Shown one piece after another: positions 49,701 to 61,851 of a stretch of 64,000 nucleotides of DNA (its first letter is position 1; each line of letters starts with the position of its first letter). Source of the stretch: Rhea pennata (lineage: Eukaryota; Chordata; Aves; Rheiformes; Rheidae); the NCBI RefSeq assembly GCF_028389875.1, contig NC_084665.1, positions 122,034,602 through 122,098,601 of the forward strand, written 5' to 3'. A model generated the notes under the pieces. That model was not told the DNA's origin, searched no databases, and saw nothing but the letters and a program-made list of their open reading frames with translations. The translations under genes and the position numbers were made by a program.

Positions 49701-50992
49701 GGAAGAAATCTAGCCCAAGTATGAGAGTGTGTCCTTGGATCTCTTCCTGCTGTTATTTAATAAAAAAGTAGAGAGAGAAAAAGAAGTTCAGGTTTGCTCT
49801 GAACTTTCTCGGAATAAAATTGTAGCAGTAACAAGTGTTAGACTCCAGGGCTAGACTTTGTGAAGAGATTCATGGAGGGTTTTGCTTCTTGAGAGAGGCT
49901 GTGGTTTCACCTTAGCCTGAAGAAGTTACCAAATGGTTCAAAGCTGTTTGGCATGTGGCTGGACAAAAGTGTCAACTCTGGTAGAGAAAAACACCTTACT
50001 TCAAAACATAACACCAAGAGACATTCACTACATTTATTTTAAATAAAAATAAAAAGTTCTCTAATTTCTTTTTCTGTGAGATTTTTTTTTTCAGGTTTTG
50101 AACTTGGAAATCCAAATAAGAGCAGAATTTTCAGAGAAAAATCAGCACCAAAAGCCAAAGCTTTTGCTCCAAAGCTGTTTTTTCTTTTGGGAGGAAAAGA
50201 AAGAAAAGAAGAGGAGAAAAACAGACAGTGATGCACACAGTTGCCTTTTTTTCATACCTGTCTAAGACAGGTAGAGGACTTTGATCACACAGAATTTTTA
50301 AGTCACATGGGAATTTTTAAGCCAACACTAAATAGTGCTGGCTATAAAAGATGTACCTTCAGACTGAAGAATAACTTTCACTTGTGCAAGCAGAAATGCT
50401 CAGATATATTCAGCTGAAGCATTGACTTTGTTTTTGAGGTTAGACTGAACATATACCCCAATAATAATCAATCTAGGGATAAAATTAAGTTAACATGAAG
50501 CTTCATGCTGTTGGAAATGCTTGGAATTGTTTCTTTTTCTGAAGATAAGTAATGTAGAAATCAAGATGTGCTTTTGCCTTCAGAAAAAAGAAACAGAGAC
50601 CTGTTTCTGTTAATGCCAATATTGCTGTTTTGTAATGTTGTTTTCTGACATGTGGGAATGCTTTAGCATGCAGGTGATTCTTTGAAGTGCTGAGTCCAAT
50701 CTTTGTAAACTGTAACTCTCTCTGGATTTTATTATTCATCATAGATTTTTGGGAATAATATACTCCAATCCCTTTTAGGATCTGCATGAACTACAGTAAG
50801 TACTAAAGAGTATGCCTGGGAGATTCTTGCTGTACCATCGTTTCTGGTATATCCTGTTATATGTTGGTTTTGACCTTAATAGTAATCTAAACAGTGCAAG
50901 GGTGGTTTGCTAGTCTGTCATACTGTCAGATTGGTTCACTAGCACTTTCCTAAAAAGGTTGTGGGGAATTTCTGGAATTAGATATAGGAATA
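46714..50992. other. Non-coding stretch
   Basis: AT-rich sequence with no recognised exon, RNA gene or named repeat. There is an AT-rich patch at 48120-48210. Confidence 0.45.
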
Positions 50993-50997
50993 CTGTC

Positions 50998-52007
50998 ATG
51001 GATGGCTATGTGCTTTTTAGGAGAGACAGGCCAGGAAGGCGAGGTGGTGGAGTTGCTCTTTATGTGAGAGAGCAACTGGAATGCATCCAGCTCTGCCTAG
51101 GGGTGGAGGAGGAGGCATTGAGTGCTTATGGGTAAAGATCAAAGGACATGAGGGACACTGTTGTGGGTGTCTACTACAGGCCACCTGACCAGGAAGAGGA
51201 AGCCACCATCACAGGCCCTGGTTTTCATGGGGGACTTCAACCACCCTGACATCTGCTGGAGGGACTACACAGCAAGACACAAACAGTCCAAGAGGCTCCT
51301 GCAATGCATTGATGATAACTTCTTGTCACTGATGGTGGAGGAGCCTACGAGGGAGGGTGTCCTGCTGGACCTTGTCCTTAAAAACAGAGAGGGACTAGTC
51401 AGAGATGTGAAGGTTGGGCATAGCCTTGGCTGCAGTGACCATGAGGTGGTGGAGTTCAGGATCCTGTAGGAAAAAAGTAAGGCAAACAAGCAGGACTGCA
51501 ACCCTGGACTTCAGGAGAGCGGACTTTGGGCTCTTCAGAGACCTACTTGGTGGAATCTCATGGGTTAAGACCCTAGAAGGAAGGGGGGTCCAAGAGAGCT
51601 GGCTAGTATTCAAACATCACCTCCTCCAAGCTCAAGAGCGGTGCATCCCTATAAGAAAGAAGTGCAGCATTTGGGGCAGGAGACCTGCATGGGTGAGCAA
51701 GGAGCTTCTGGCCAAATTCAGACAGAAGAAGAAAATACACAGAACGTGGAAGAGGGGACAGGCCACTTGGGAGTATTATAGGAATGCAGCCAGAGTATGT
51801 AGAGATGTGGTGAGGAAGGCTAAGGCCCAGATGGAATTGAGTCTGGCAAAGGATGTCAAGGACAACAGGAAGGGCTTCTTCAAATACATCAGTAGCGAGA
51901 GGAGGGCTAGGGAAAGTGTGGGCCTGCTACTGAATGGGGTGGGGGCCCTGAGATGCAGAGAAGGCAGAATTACTGAATGCCGCCTTTGCTTCAGTCTTCA
52001 CTGCTAA
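50998..52007 (+). pseudogene. CR1 ORF2 remnant: endonuclease C-terminal half and linker
   Basis: Decayed apurinic-type endonuclease. Near the start are MDGYVLFRRDRPGRRGG and ALYVREQLEC. A stop follows around 51,130, then a small deletion with frame change around 51,200. The catalytic-region motifs FMGDFNHPDICWRD (about 51,226-51,270) and GCSDHEVVEF (about 51,430) are intact. A frame change near 51,470 leads into the linker: LDFRRADFGLFRDLLGG, ESWLVFKHHLLQAQERCIP, GRRPAWVSKELL. The frame stops at 52,007. The N-terminal metal-binding residues of the domain lie beyond the truncation. Confidence 0.92.
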
Positions 52008-52038
52008 GGGAAGCCCTCAGGAATCCCAGAGCCTGGAT

Positions 52039-53559
52039 GTGAGGGAGAAAGTCTGGAGAAGGGAAGACTTTCCTTTGGTGGAGGAGGATAAGATTAGAGA
52101 CCTTCTGGGCAGGCCAGACATCCATGAATCCATGGGCCCTGATGGGATGCACCCACAGGTACTGAGGGAGCTGGTGGATGTTGTTGCCAGGCCACTCTCC
52201 ATCACCTTTGAAAAGTCCTGGAGAACTGGAGAGGTGCCTGAGGACTGCAAGAAAGCCAGTGTCACTCCAGTCTTCAAGAAGGGCAAGAAGGGGGACCCAG
52301 GCAACTACAGACTGGTCAGCCTCACCTCCATCCCTGGAAAAGGGATGGAACAGCTCATTCTGGATGTCATCCCCAGGCATATAGAGGAAAAGAAGGTGAT
52401 CAGGAGTAGCCAGCATGGATTCAGCAAGGGGGAATCCTGCTTAACCAATCTGATAGCTTCCATGATGGAGTGACTGGCTGGGTAGATGAGGGGAGAGCAG
52501 TGGACGTTCTGTCCCTTGACTTCAGCAAGGCTTTTGACACTGTCTCCCATAACATCCTCCTAGAAAAGCTCCGGAAGTGTGGGTTAGATGAGTGGACGGT
52601 GAGGTGGATGGAGAACTGGCTGAAAGGCAGAGCTCAGAGGGTTGTCATCAGTGGTGCGGAGTCCAGCTGGAGGCCTGTGGCTAGTCCTGGGTCCCATCCT
52701 GTTCAACTTCTTCATCAATGACCTGGATGAGGGGACTGAGTGCCTCCTCAGCAAGTTGGTGGATGATACCAAGCTGGGAGGAGTGGCTGATACACCTGAG
52801 GGCTGTGATGCCATTCAGAGAGACCTGGACAGGCTGGAGAGCTGGGCGGAGAGGAACCTCATGAGGTTCAACAAGGGCAAGTGCAGAGTCCTGCACCTAG
52901 GGAGGAATAATCCCATGCACCAGTATGCAGGTGGGGTCTGACCTTCTGGAGAGCAGCTCTGCAGAGAAGGACCTGGGAGTGCTGGTGGATAACAGATTGA
53001 CCATGAGCCGGCAATGTGCTCCTGTGACCGAGAAGGCCAATGGTCTCCTGGGGTGCCTTAGGAAGACTGTTGCCAGCAGGTCGAGGAAGGTGATCCTGCC
53101 CCTTTCCTCAGCCCTGGTGAGGCCTCATCTCGAGTACTGTGTCCAGTTCTGGCTCCCCAGCACAAGAGAGACATGGAGCTACTGGAGAGAGTCCAGCATA
53201 GGGCTGCAAAGATGATCAGAGGGCTGGAGCATCTGCCCTGTGAGGAACGGCTGCGAGAGCTGGGCCTCTTCAGCCTGGGGAAGAGAAGCCTGAGGGGGGA
53301 TCTGATCAATGTGTACAAGTACCTGAAGGGAGGGTGTCAAGGGGATGGGGACAAACTCTTTTCAGTTGTCCCACGTGATAGGACAAGAGGCAATGGGCAG
53401 AAATTGAAGCACAGGAAGTTCTGCCTGACCGTGAGGGGGAATTTCTTCCCTGCGAGAGTGACAGAGAACTGGACCAGGTTGCCCAGAGAGGCTGTGGAGT
53501 CTCCTTGTCTGGAGATCTTCAAGGCCCACCTGGATGCAACCCTGTCTGACGTGCTTTAG
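52039..53559 (+). pseudogene. CR1 ORF2 remnant: reverse transcriptase and C-terminus
   Basis: Three frames are needed. 52039-52473 gives fingers motifs SMGPDGMHPQVLREL, PVFKKGKKGDPGNYRLVS and QHGFSKGESCLTNL. 52470-52721 gives RT motif A, LDFSKAFDTVSHNI, with its catalytic Asp at 52518. The VPQGS motif B is deleted near 52,688. 52642-52941 gives motif C as LVDD (52756-52767; CR1 usually has FADD) and the Asp pair is kept. 52925-53215 and 53173-53559 give GVLVDNRLTMSRQCA, SALVRPHLEYCVQFW, MELLERVQHRAAKM and LRGDLINVYKYLKGG, ending LSDVL at TAG 53557-53559. It cannot make a working enzyme. Confidence 0.95.
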
Positions 53560-53929
53560 GTGACCCTGCTGAGCAGGGAGGTTGGACTAGATGATCTCCA
53601 GAGGTCCCTTCCAACCTTATCCATTCTGTGTTTCTGTGATTCTGTGAATATGGGGTGCATAGTCTCGTTTGGAGGCTAAGAGAGGTTAACAATATAACTA
53701 TGGCCAGGCTATGCCAACTGTCTCATGTCCTGAGACTGGGACCTGCAACTACTTACTGCTTACTACTTACTACTGTATGTTACACCACAGGGTCTGGCTC
53801 TGCCTTACTTTGCTTGAGGGTGTTCAGGAAAAACTGGTGATCAGTGTGTGCCTTCTTGTCCTCCGATAATAAGATATGTAAAGCCAAAAGAGGAGATACT
53901 AGAGTCACTACCTAGGCCTATATTTACCT

Positions 53930-54110
53930 GAGCTGGATGATTGCAAGAAAGCTGGAGTCTACATTTCAGTGAGGATATGCTGAAACCTCAGTTATAGGTA
54001 ACTATAGGTCTGACCAGCTCTTGCAGAAAAGGTCTCTTTTAGGGAAAACAACAGGCAGGATCAGTCATACAGAATTCCTGCAAAGGCAAATGGGCAAAAA
54101 TATGTAACAG
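53930..54110 (+). mobile_element. Possible older CR1/L3-like reverse transcriptase remnant
   Basis: GATTGCAAGAAAGCTGGAGT, then GGTAACTATAGGTCTGACCAG and, about 70 bases on, CATACAGAATTCCTGCAAAGG follow the order of the CR1 segments that encode the GNYR and QHGFxKGK motifs, with deletions between them. The likeness is weak and rests on three short blocks. Confidence 0.25.
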
Positions 54111-56490
54111 TGTGCACACAGACACTAATATCTTATTAATATGTTTTTCTTTTCAAGAGCTATGTGGGCTTGGAGTTGTTTTTTGTAGCTATTAGCTCTA
54201 ATGTGCTTGTCCTCTCTGGAAGGAGGAGCATGACCAGAGGGCTCTTCTGGCCCGTCTCTTATACAGCAGTGTGGAGAGGCAGCATCTCCTGATAATGTTG
54301 CTTATTCACAGAGCCAGGCTGCACAGGAAACAATTCAGTGCCCTGCAAAGCATAGAGCAGGTATCTCAAGAGTCAGCCATGCCTAATAGCTGCCATGCCA
54401 ATGTTTGCCACTCTGCAAGCATTTGCAGGTGCTGACGTTTATTCCTGCTGTTTCCATGGCTGGAAGAAGGGGGATTTTTTTTTTACCCCTTCTTATTTAG
54501 TGTGCTAGTGCTCGGCCCCTTGTTTCACAGTGTTCATTACTGAGGTCACACTCACTGATGTGGAGGTCTAGAAAAAACTGTTGAAGTGCCTTGCTCTCCT
54601 GCTTGGTTTCCCATGACAAATTCTAGATGATCATGCAGTCCCTGAACTTCCTCTGCATCTAGTGCTTCTTGGCAGCCTCCTGATGTGGACTGACTGTGCC
54701 TGCAGGAAATAAGAGAGGTTTTGGCATGCAGATTTTCCTGGGTTATTTCAATGAATCACACAAGGGTTTCATTCCTCTTCCCACCAAAATCTCTCCCTGA
54801 CGTCTCCCACCCAAGTGGCAGAGTTGCCGCTAATTGGCCTGGCAAGTGGAACAGCTCCTTTCTGAGGGAACCACAGACCATTTTGGAGAGGAATTTGCTT
54901 TGAAATCCTTTCCCTGCCCTGTATTGTCTATACACCTTGCTTTGTAGGAGGGTAATAAAGGAAAATCAGACAGTCCCAAACCTAGGCAACCACAGCTGTT
55001 TTTTGTCATTTCAAAACGTCTACCATGCTTATAACAAAGCTGTCATGGTTGCAGATTCAAAGAAGTGAAATGCTCCCTCTTTTCCTTCTTGCCCTCCAGC
55101 CTCCTCCTGACTCAGTTCTGGGGTTAGAACACATGAGAGCTGGTAGGAGCGTTTGTTATGAAGTTTATGTATGACAGTGTCAGGAACACTGACCCATCAC
55201 AGCTATGTTGTTGCAGTAAGAAGCCTGGGGTCAAAGTCTGTAATCAGGATACTCTTATGGGTTATTGCCATAGTGTAATTACTGCTTAGAGCCTCAAACT
55301 TTCTTCAGTCATGTAAAAAGCAATGTTGAAGCATGACTTCATGGTCTGAAGGTTAGATCAGTAGAGCAACATCTGTAGGATGCAGGATTGGGGTTCTGTT
55401 CTTTGGTACTTTCACTGAACAAGGTGACTGGGACATTTGCTTCTTGGATGTACTCAGAAGCTTTAGATTATTGTCAAAGTAACCAGTGGCATGGGTGTCC
55501 ATGTGGATTCAGCAGTGCTAAGGTTTTCTACCTTCAGATGGAAACTGGGCAGTGAGGGATGACAAGTAACCATTCAGTCTTCCCCACTTGGGAAGTGGCA
55601 CTGGCTGGATGATCTTTCCCTGTTGAAGGGCTGAACATTGTGGGGAGGGGTGGAGGGACTTTGAATGCCAGCAGGAATGGCAGTGTAATCCAAACTTTCT
55701 TGTTTCCTGAATAATGCAGCCTCTGAGCACAATTGGGCTTCAGTGATGTGGAGGGAATCTTATTAGGAGATTGCAATGAGGAAAGAAGACTGTCTTTTGT
55801 AAGTAGTAAATGAAAGAGTTATTAAAAAGGAAGGACAAAGCTAGCAAAAGCTTCATTCATGCTACAGGTTCAGGCATGGGATAGAGGAGAAATCTGCAAG
55901 AATCTACCTTTCAGCTTTTTCTATTGCCTGGCTTTGAATGGGAAATTGGATATCCGCAGGATCCTGGGAGACAGGGCACATGAAAACAGCACCAAATTCC
56001 TTCAAGGGTATGCAAGGAGGAAGTGACATCTGTTTTGCATCCAAACATCATTTGAAGTCTAGTTAAAACTGTTGTTGTGATGGGGGTGGGGAGAGGGGCC
56101 AAAAAAAAAAAAAAAAATAGAAAAAAATCTCTGTGCCTTTCAGCTGCGAACCCGGGCAGCCAGGCAGCAGGAATACTAATGGAGTTCTCTGATCTTTCCT
56201 CCACTTACAAATCAATGCCACCCCCATTTCAAACAAACCACTTAGTCACCCATGGTCGAGTCTTCGGTAAATGGTAAATAACTTGCTAGTGACAGAGAGG
56301 ACCATTCCGATTGAGCTCTCTTGGCCTCTGTGTATGAGGAAGAAACCATTATTAATCTAAGCAAATATTTATTCATTGTTCTTAAGTCTTAAGTCTTTAC
56401 TTAATTTTATATATGAAAATAGTGACTCAGTTAAGTTAAGGCTGGTATTTCAAAGGAGCATGGGAGAGTTGGGCTATCAAGACTGCTCGG

Positions 56491-56542
56491 CTGGAGCTGG
56501 ATAAAACACAATTCAGCTGGGGCTGGATAAGACACAATTTCA
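56491..56542 (+). repeat. 26-bp tandem duplication, two copies
   Basis: CTGGAGCTGGATAAAACACA... (56491-56516) is repeated as CTGGGGCTGGATAAGACACA... (56517-56542), with three to four mismatches. Each unit also holds a smaller internal repeat (CTGGAGCTGGA). Confidence 0.9.
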
Positions 56543-59301
56543 TGTCATGAAATGTTCTGAGGTTTTTGGCTTTAAAGATTTCTAGACATTTTCCAAAATC
56601 AGCGACACCAACTTTTTCTCCTCGTTCCTCCTTTCTCCAGAGTGCACTTTTTGGTTGGATGCTTACCTGGGAACTGGGACACATTCAGGTCCTTGAAGGC
56701 TCAATCTATAAAGTTAGTGTCTCTTTGAATCCCTCTGGTTGAAGCTCTTCCATCCTCTTCCTTTGGTGAAAGAGAAGTTAGTCTGTTTTCACCATAAGAT
56801 CCCGATAGTTATGTAATTGCCTGGGCTAGGGAATTCAGGCTTAAGTATTGTCCTGAATAGTATAGTGACTTCCATATTTGCTCATTTATCTGACCTGACC
56901 ACTAGGATTGTAACTGCTCTAGAGCCTTGCTTTGGGAGTTGGGTAACATCCTGGTCAGAACCAAGTCGAAGTGAAAATAGATTTGGAAATGTTGAAGTAT
57001 CACCTTTTTCTTTAGATCCTTACCCACAAAAATAGCTCTGGTTTTTTGGGTCATATCCTGAGTCTTTTGGTCTATAACCAAATCTATGCTGATCTTTTGC
57101 CTTGCTTGTGAGGGGGTACTTGAGCTGCAGCTGCCTGAACTGAGATGCTTCAAAGCACATAAATGGGGCTGAAAACTGAATTACTTCTCAGCAGAAGGAT
57201 CAGGCAGGCAAGTTGGGGCTAATGATTACTGAGACCACACAGATGATCTCACCTGCTCTGTTAGACAAAACACAGAGCCTGGAGGTCAGAATAAATGCTG
57301 GAGGAGGCCAGTAGGAGCAGGAATTGCTGAGATTCAGCTGGGCAGATTTTACCTATGTGATACGATAAGCAAGACAGCCGTGCTGTTTCCTCTTGTTCAT
57401 ACATGGACGTGAATAATCTGTGTGTGAGCTGCCTGAGATTTATGCTAGTTCATACCCAAGTTTTAAGTACCCTTTTAGCTTGCACAAGGCAAGACCAACC
57501 TTATATTGCAAGTCTGATCATGAGAGCAGAGGCATGTATCCTGTTGGTCTGTGCCTAGGCTAGTTTGTCTGAAAGTTGTGTTATCTTTTTCCCTTCTTTC
57601 TCCTTCTTACTCTGCTTCCACAATCCCCCGAGGTAGCCTTGACCTCCTGACTTTGGAAGACAGAGTCAAGGCAAGACACCAGAGCTAAGCTGGCATGTGT
57701 GGGACTGCAAGGGCTATCAGTTTGATAGTGTTACCTGGGGTTACCTTGGCATGGAAGAAGATGCTGCAGTGCAGATAGATCTGGCTTTGGAAATATTTGC
57801 CAATCTGTTAATAAATGGATGGCATCTTTTGCCAAAGAGTAGTTTTGGGGACTGTGTTCCTGAGCCTTTGCTTACAAGATTGTGTGTGGTGTTAGCGCCA
57901 AAGAGGTGGTTAGGCCTTAGTTCCACTCGCATGGAATTAAAATGCTGCTGTCATGCATGGCTAGTCTCGCATTAACCCAGGTAGATACATCGGTGCCAAA
58001 CCCCTTTTGGCTTGCAGAAGCAGTGTAATTGACCTTGCTTAGCAGGGCAGCGATGCTAGTATGGTACCCCAGACCATTGCAGGTCTGACTAGACCAAGGC
58101 CCTCATCTGCAGAAGCATGTCGATGAATGCACACTTCATTTTTCAAGGCAGGCTAATGTTCCCATGGATCTTGCCTGAATTAAAGGTCAAATACCTAAAA
58201 CTTTCCCCTAGATTGAGACCTGAGTGATCTAATGGCACTAGGTCCTGACTGAGATAGTGTTCGATGTGAGGAACAACCATGGCTCTCAGATTTATTAGCA
58301 CTTGATCAGACTCTGAAAGTTCTCATAATCCACCTGTTAGTATTTATAAGGCTCTGGAAGCAGATAGCTGTGGTAAGTTTTAGATCACAAGCTGCTCTGT
58401 TGTGATTTTGTTCTGCCAGGATGGCCTGATGCCATCCAGCCTCATGGCTGCTCTTGTAAAGCCCTGGATTAGAAAGGTCTATTGATTCTTCCCTGTTAGA
58501 AGTTTGTGGTTTATGAGGTTAAATTTTCTGGGTGAAGCTTTCACTTTGTGACAATAGACTGTTTTGCAAGAGTGCAATGAATTTCTCTGAGGATTAATTT
58601 CAACTAAATAGGCCCTTTTCACTGCACCTACAGCAGAAGAGAGTATCTTTGGGGTTTTGAAGGAAAATCTTGCAAGTGAACAAGTCAAAGACAAACAGTG
58701 GGGAGCTGCACCAGTGTAGATAAGCAAGGGAAGTTTATTGAAACCAGGAGACTTTTCTGTTGGACTTGAGAGATTGTTTGAACTGGAAATTTATTTTTCT
58801 CTAGCTGTATGCAAACACTTGGCACAGCCAAGTGTCTATAAAGAGCAAGCAGATGGATAGCGAGAGACTGGATTTCTCTAGCTTATATATTTTCAGAAAC
58901 CTGTGCCTTAGTGGGTGGTATGTAAGTGCTTATCTTTCTGTAGGTGTGTTGCTTTGTCCTACAGTCTGTACAAGCAGCTGCAGCTTGCAGTGGGTTCAAA
59001 AATGATTAATGTCAATAGTGAGGTCTTGGTACCTTAACGCTCGAGACGTAATAGGGACTATACGAGCGCTTAGTGACTGAGAGACTTTCAAAGGCATAAT
59101 TTGGGCTATAAATGGAGAGGACAGGACAGGAAGGAAAGTGTATGACAGGGAGTGTAAAAGACTTCCAGGAGATCACAAAGCAGTTCAGTGTCTTGGCTGG
59201 AGTCTCCAGAATCCTATTCTAGTGCTTTTATCCATTAGACTGTGGCCACTCTTGGCAAGCTAGTGCTTCTCTTAAGGTTGCAGTCATCATGTTGAGCATG
59301 C

Positions 59302-59378
59302 TGAGTGGGGAGGTTGGACCAGATGATCTCCAGAGATCCCTTCCAACCTTACTGATTCTATGATTCTATGATTCTATG
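59302..59378 (+). mobile_element. CR1 3' terminus, short solo fragment
   Basis: TGAGTGGGGAGGTTGGACC, AGATGATCTCCAGAGATCCC, TTCCAACCTTACTG and then three perfect ATTCTATG octamers (59355-59378). Only the last 80 or so bases of the element were inserted, an extreme 5' truncation typical of CR1. Little divergence suggests a fairly young copy. Confidence 0.95.
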
Positions 59379-61851
59379 TTTTACTTAACATACGTGTACT
59401 GTGGTATGATGCAGAGTGAGCTGTTTCTGAAGTGAAACTGGGATGATCTGTCTTGTGCTCCCAAGGTCTCCTCAAGGCCATGTTCAAGGATCTTATACAT
59501 ACCTCTGTACACAGCGATGGAGGCTTGTCTTTGTTTATTCCTCAGCCTCAAGGTGTTATCCTAGGAGCAACCTAGAGTTATTCCCTGTCCTTCGGACTCT
59601 TGCTTAGATGAATGCATGGGAATGCTCCTGGAGGGGGTGTTTCAGTCATGTTTTGCTCATTCAGGCAGCGTGTGGCCCTGTGGACTGCAGAAGGTCTTAC
59701 TTCTTAATTCTGTCTCTATAGTATTCTCTGAAGTTCGGTAGCGAAAGATATGAACAAAATAAAGCCAAGTAATTAGCTACCACAGCCCTAATTCCCTAGG
59801 CAGAAGTTGACTTTTCAGTAACTGAAACTGGCTTAATCCTAATCCCCTGCAAAATCCCCTTCTTAAGAGTCTTTGCGAGGCTTCCTTGTTGGAAGGAACG
59901 TCTGAAAAGACCAGTGAATCCTGAGTCTGCCTTGTGATCTGCTGTTACTGTAAATTTACCTAGACCCTCTCAATACTGTTATCTCTGGTGGGAGGCAATA
60001 CAGGGATAGTGAAACTCTATGCCACAAGCACTGTAAAATGTAAGCAGGGTTATTAGTGTGCAGAACAAACTGGAAGAAGAGTTATAGGGCAGCAGCACAA
60101 GTCTCCTTTCCCGTATCCATAAAAACTTTCCTGTTTCTTGCCTGTCATGCAAGTTTGCTATTTTCTGGGAGAAGCTTTTCTCTGAAACACCTTTACTCCC
60201 TTTCCTGCTCCACTGACTGTCAGTGGCAGATGTGAGGGGCTGCGCTGGGGTCACTTGTAACTGCTGCCTAATTTAGCCAGTGGAGAGCAATTGCCTCAAT
60301 CAATACATTTAGCATTTGCTTCTGGTGATGAGTAATGAGCTTTACTCCTCTCTGTGTTTTCTGTGCAAGGAAAAGGACCTGGCTGCCCAAATCTGCTCCG
60401 TGCACGCTTGACCTTAGATGACCCACTAGTTTTGGCACTAACTATACTCCTATATGTAAAAGTGAAGAGGAGGTGAGTGACCCTGAGACTATGTTTACTG
60501 CAGCCTGGTCAAGGCTGCAGTACTGTTTTTGGAGGTGCCAAACAAATGCCGAAAAGCCCCTCTCCTTGACCTGGGACACAATAATCTGGGACACAAGTCC
60601 CAGATTACAAACTGTTTCATGCTTGTGGGTCCCTTGGGCCACAGTGGCCGTACTGGCTGAAGGACCCATTCCCCCTACTTGCTTGCAGAGGAAAGTGGCA
60701 GTTATGACTAAGTTGGGATTGCCACTGAAGCCCCTGCGTTTCCAAGCTGTGTCATTCAGGGGGACCACGTGGAGGCGTCAGGATGTGTCTAGAGCCTGAA
60801 CTGAGCCAAGCAGCTCAGCTGAGTAAGAAGAGAAGGACCCAGGTAACACTTACTTCGGTATCTTTGAGGCCTTTCTAGATTATCAACTTTTGCTGTTGTT
60901 GATTAATCTACCACCTCATACTTTTCTCCAAAGCATGCATTGGCATTGCACGAGGATTGACTGCCCTACAGTAAGTGGGTCCTGCTGCTAGCCCTAATGA
61001 GAGAGCTGACTTCAATGTAATGATGTGCAAACAAAGGCTTCTTGAGAAGACCTGTGTTTCTGAATATAATTCTGGATGCTTCACTGCTCCAGAAACCCAG
61101 AGTCTTGGAGACTGGAAGAGTTTCATATCATTATTCTTAATATTAGGACCTGTATAGAAAACACCCTTCCCCAGTCTCCAGGCTGACCCAAACTTACACC
61201 AATTTCTCCCAAGTTCCCTTCTGTCTGTGGGCCATTTACATTTTATGGTGAACGGATAGTATAGCTCAATCAAGGTGCTTTTCAGAGAAAGCTGATAGAT
61301 TCACTATCAGCTGAGATTTAATACTTCCACAGCAAGTAAACCCTGTCGTATCGATTCGTTGTTCTGGCCCATTCCCAAGCAACCTGCCATTCTCTGATAC
61401 AAAAGCGCCTATTGTTGCCAGTGAGCCTGTCCCAATGTAACATACTGTATTTCTCTTTCCTCAAAGCAGTGTAAGACACAGTGTAAAATACAATTTTAAG
61501 GATTATAGATTAAAACTAATTCTCAGCAGTTCAATAGAGCAGCCTGAATGATTATTAAAGTCCTATGAGCTGCCTGAAGATGAGCAGAAGATAGAATGTT
61601 ATATTGTGTGCAGGGAGCAGAATTTGCTATAGTATTGCAAACTTTAATTTTGTAAATTATTCAAGAGACTTAATAAAACATTCTATCTTTTGACTCAAGA
61701 AACTTTAATTAAAATTGGTCGTGGGGAGAAAAGGTAAAGGAACAGGGCCCTGAGTCAGGAAAAAATACCTTTTCTGAGGAATCAATAGTATGTGGCAATG
61801 CCTATGCTAGAAAATTAAACACCTTCAATGGATACCAAGGCACTGGAACAT
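59379..61851. other. Non-coding stretch with one strong hairpin
   Basis: No exon recognised. The only structured element seen is the inverted repeat at 60582-60607. Confidence 0.45.
60571..60607. repeat. Perfect 11-bp inverted repeat, 4-base loop, plus upstream half repeat
   Basis: TAATCTGGGAC (60582-60592), ACAA, GTCCCAGATTA (60597-60607) form a perfect stem. CTGGGACACA at 60571-60580 repeats the left arm and loop (60586-60595). It may be a chance cruciform-capable site. No T run follows and no small-RNA gene is evident. Confidence 0.85.

Larger units (their letters stand above)
50993..53646 (+). mobile_element. CR1 LINE retrotransposon, 5'-truncated, about 2.65 kb
   Basis: CR1 is the dominant bird LINE, a non-LTR retrotransposon that copies itself by target-primed reverse transcription. 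This copy starts inside the endonuclease domain (GYVLFRRDRPGRRGGG), runs through the linker and the whole reverse transcriptase, and ends with the hallmark 3' UTR: GTTGGACTAGATGATCTCCA, GAGGTCCCTTCCAACC, then ATTCTGTG octamers at 53623, 53631 (one change) and 53639. There is no poly(A) tail, as expected of CR1. The 5' part of ORF2 and all of ORF1 are missing. The coding part uses at least four frame changes plus stops, so it is dead. Confidence 0.97.
53647..59301. other. Non-coding stretch between CR1 copies
   Basis: No exon recognised. Contents include a CTTACT-type mini-repeat at 53752-53772, the 26-bp duplication at 56491-56542 and an A tract at 56100-56117. Open frames are chance. Confidence 0.45.
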
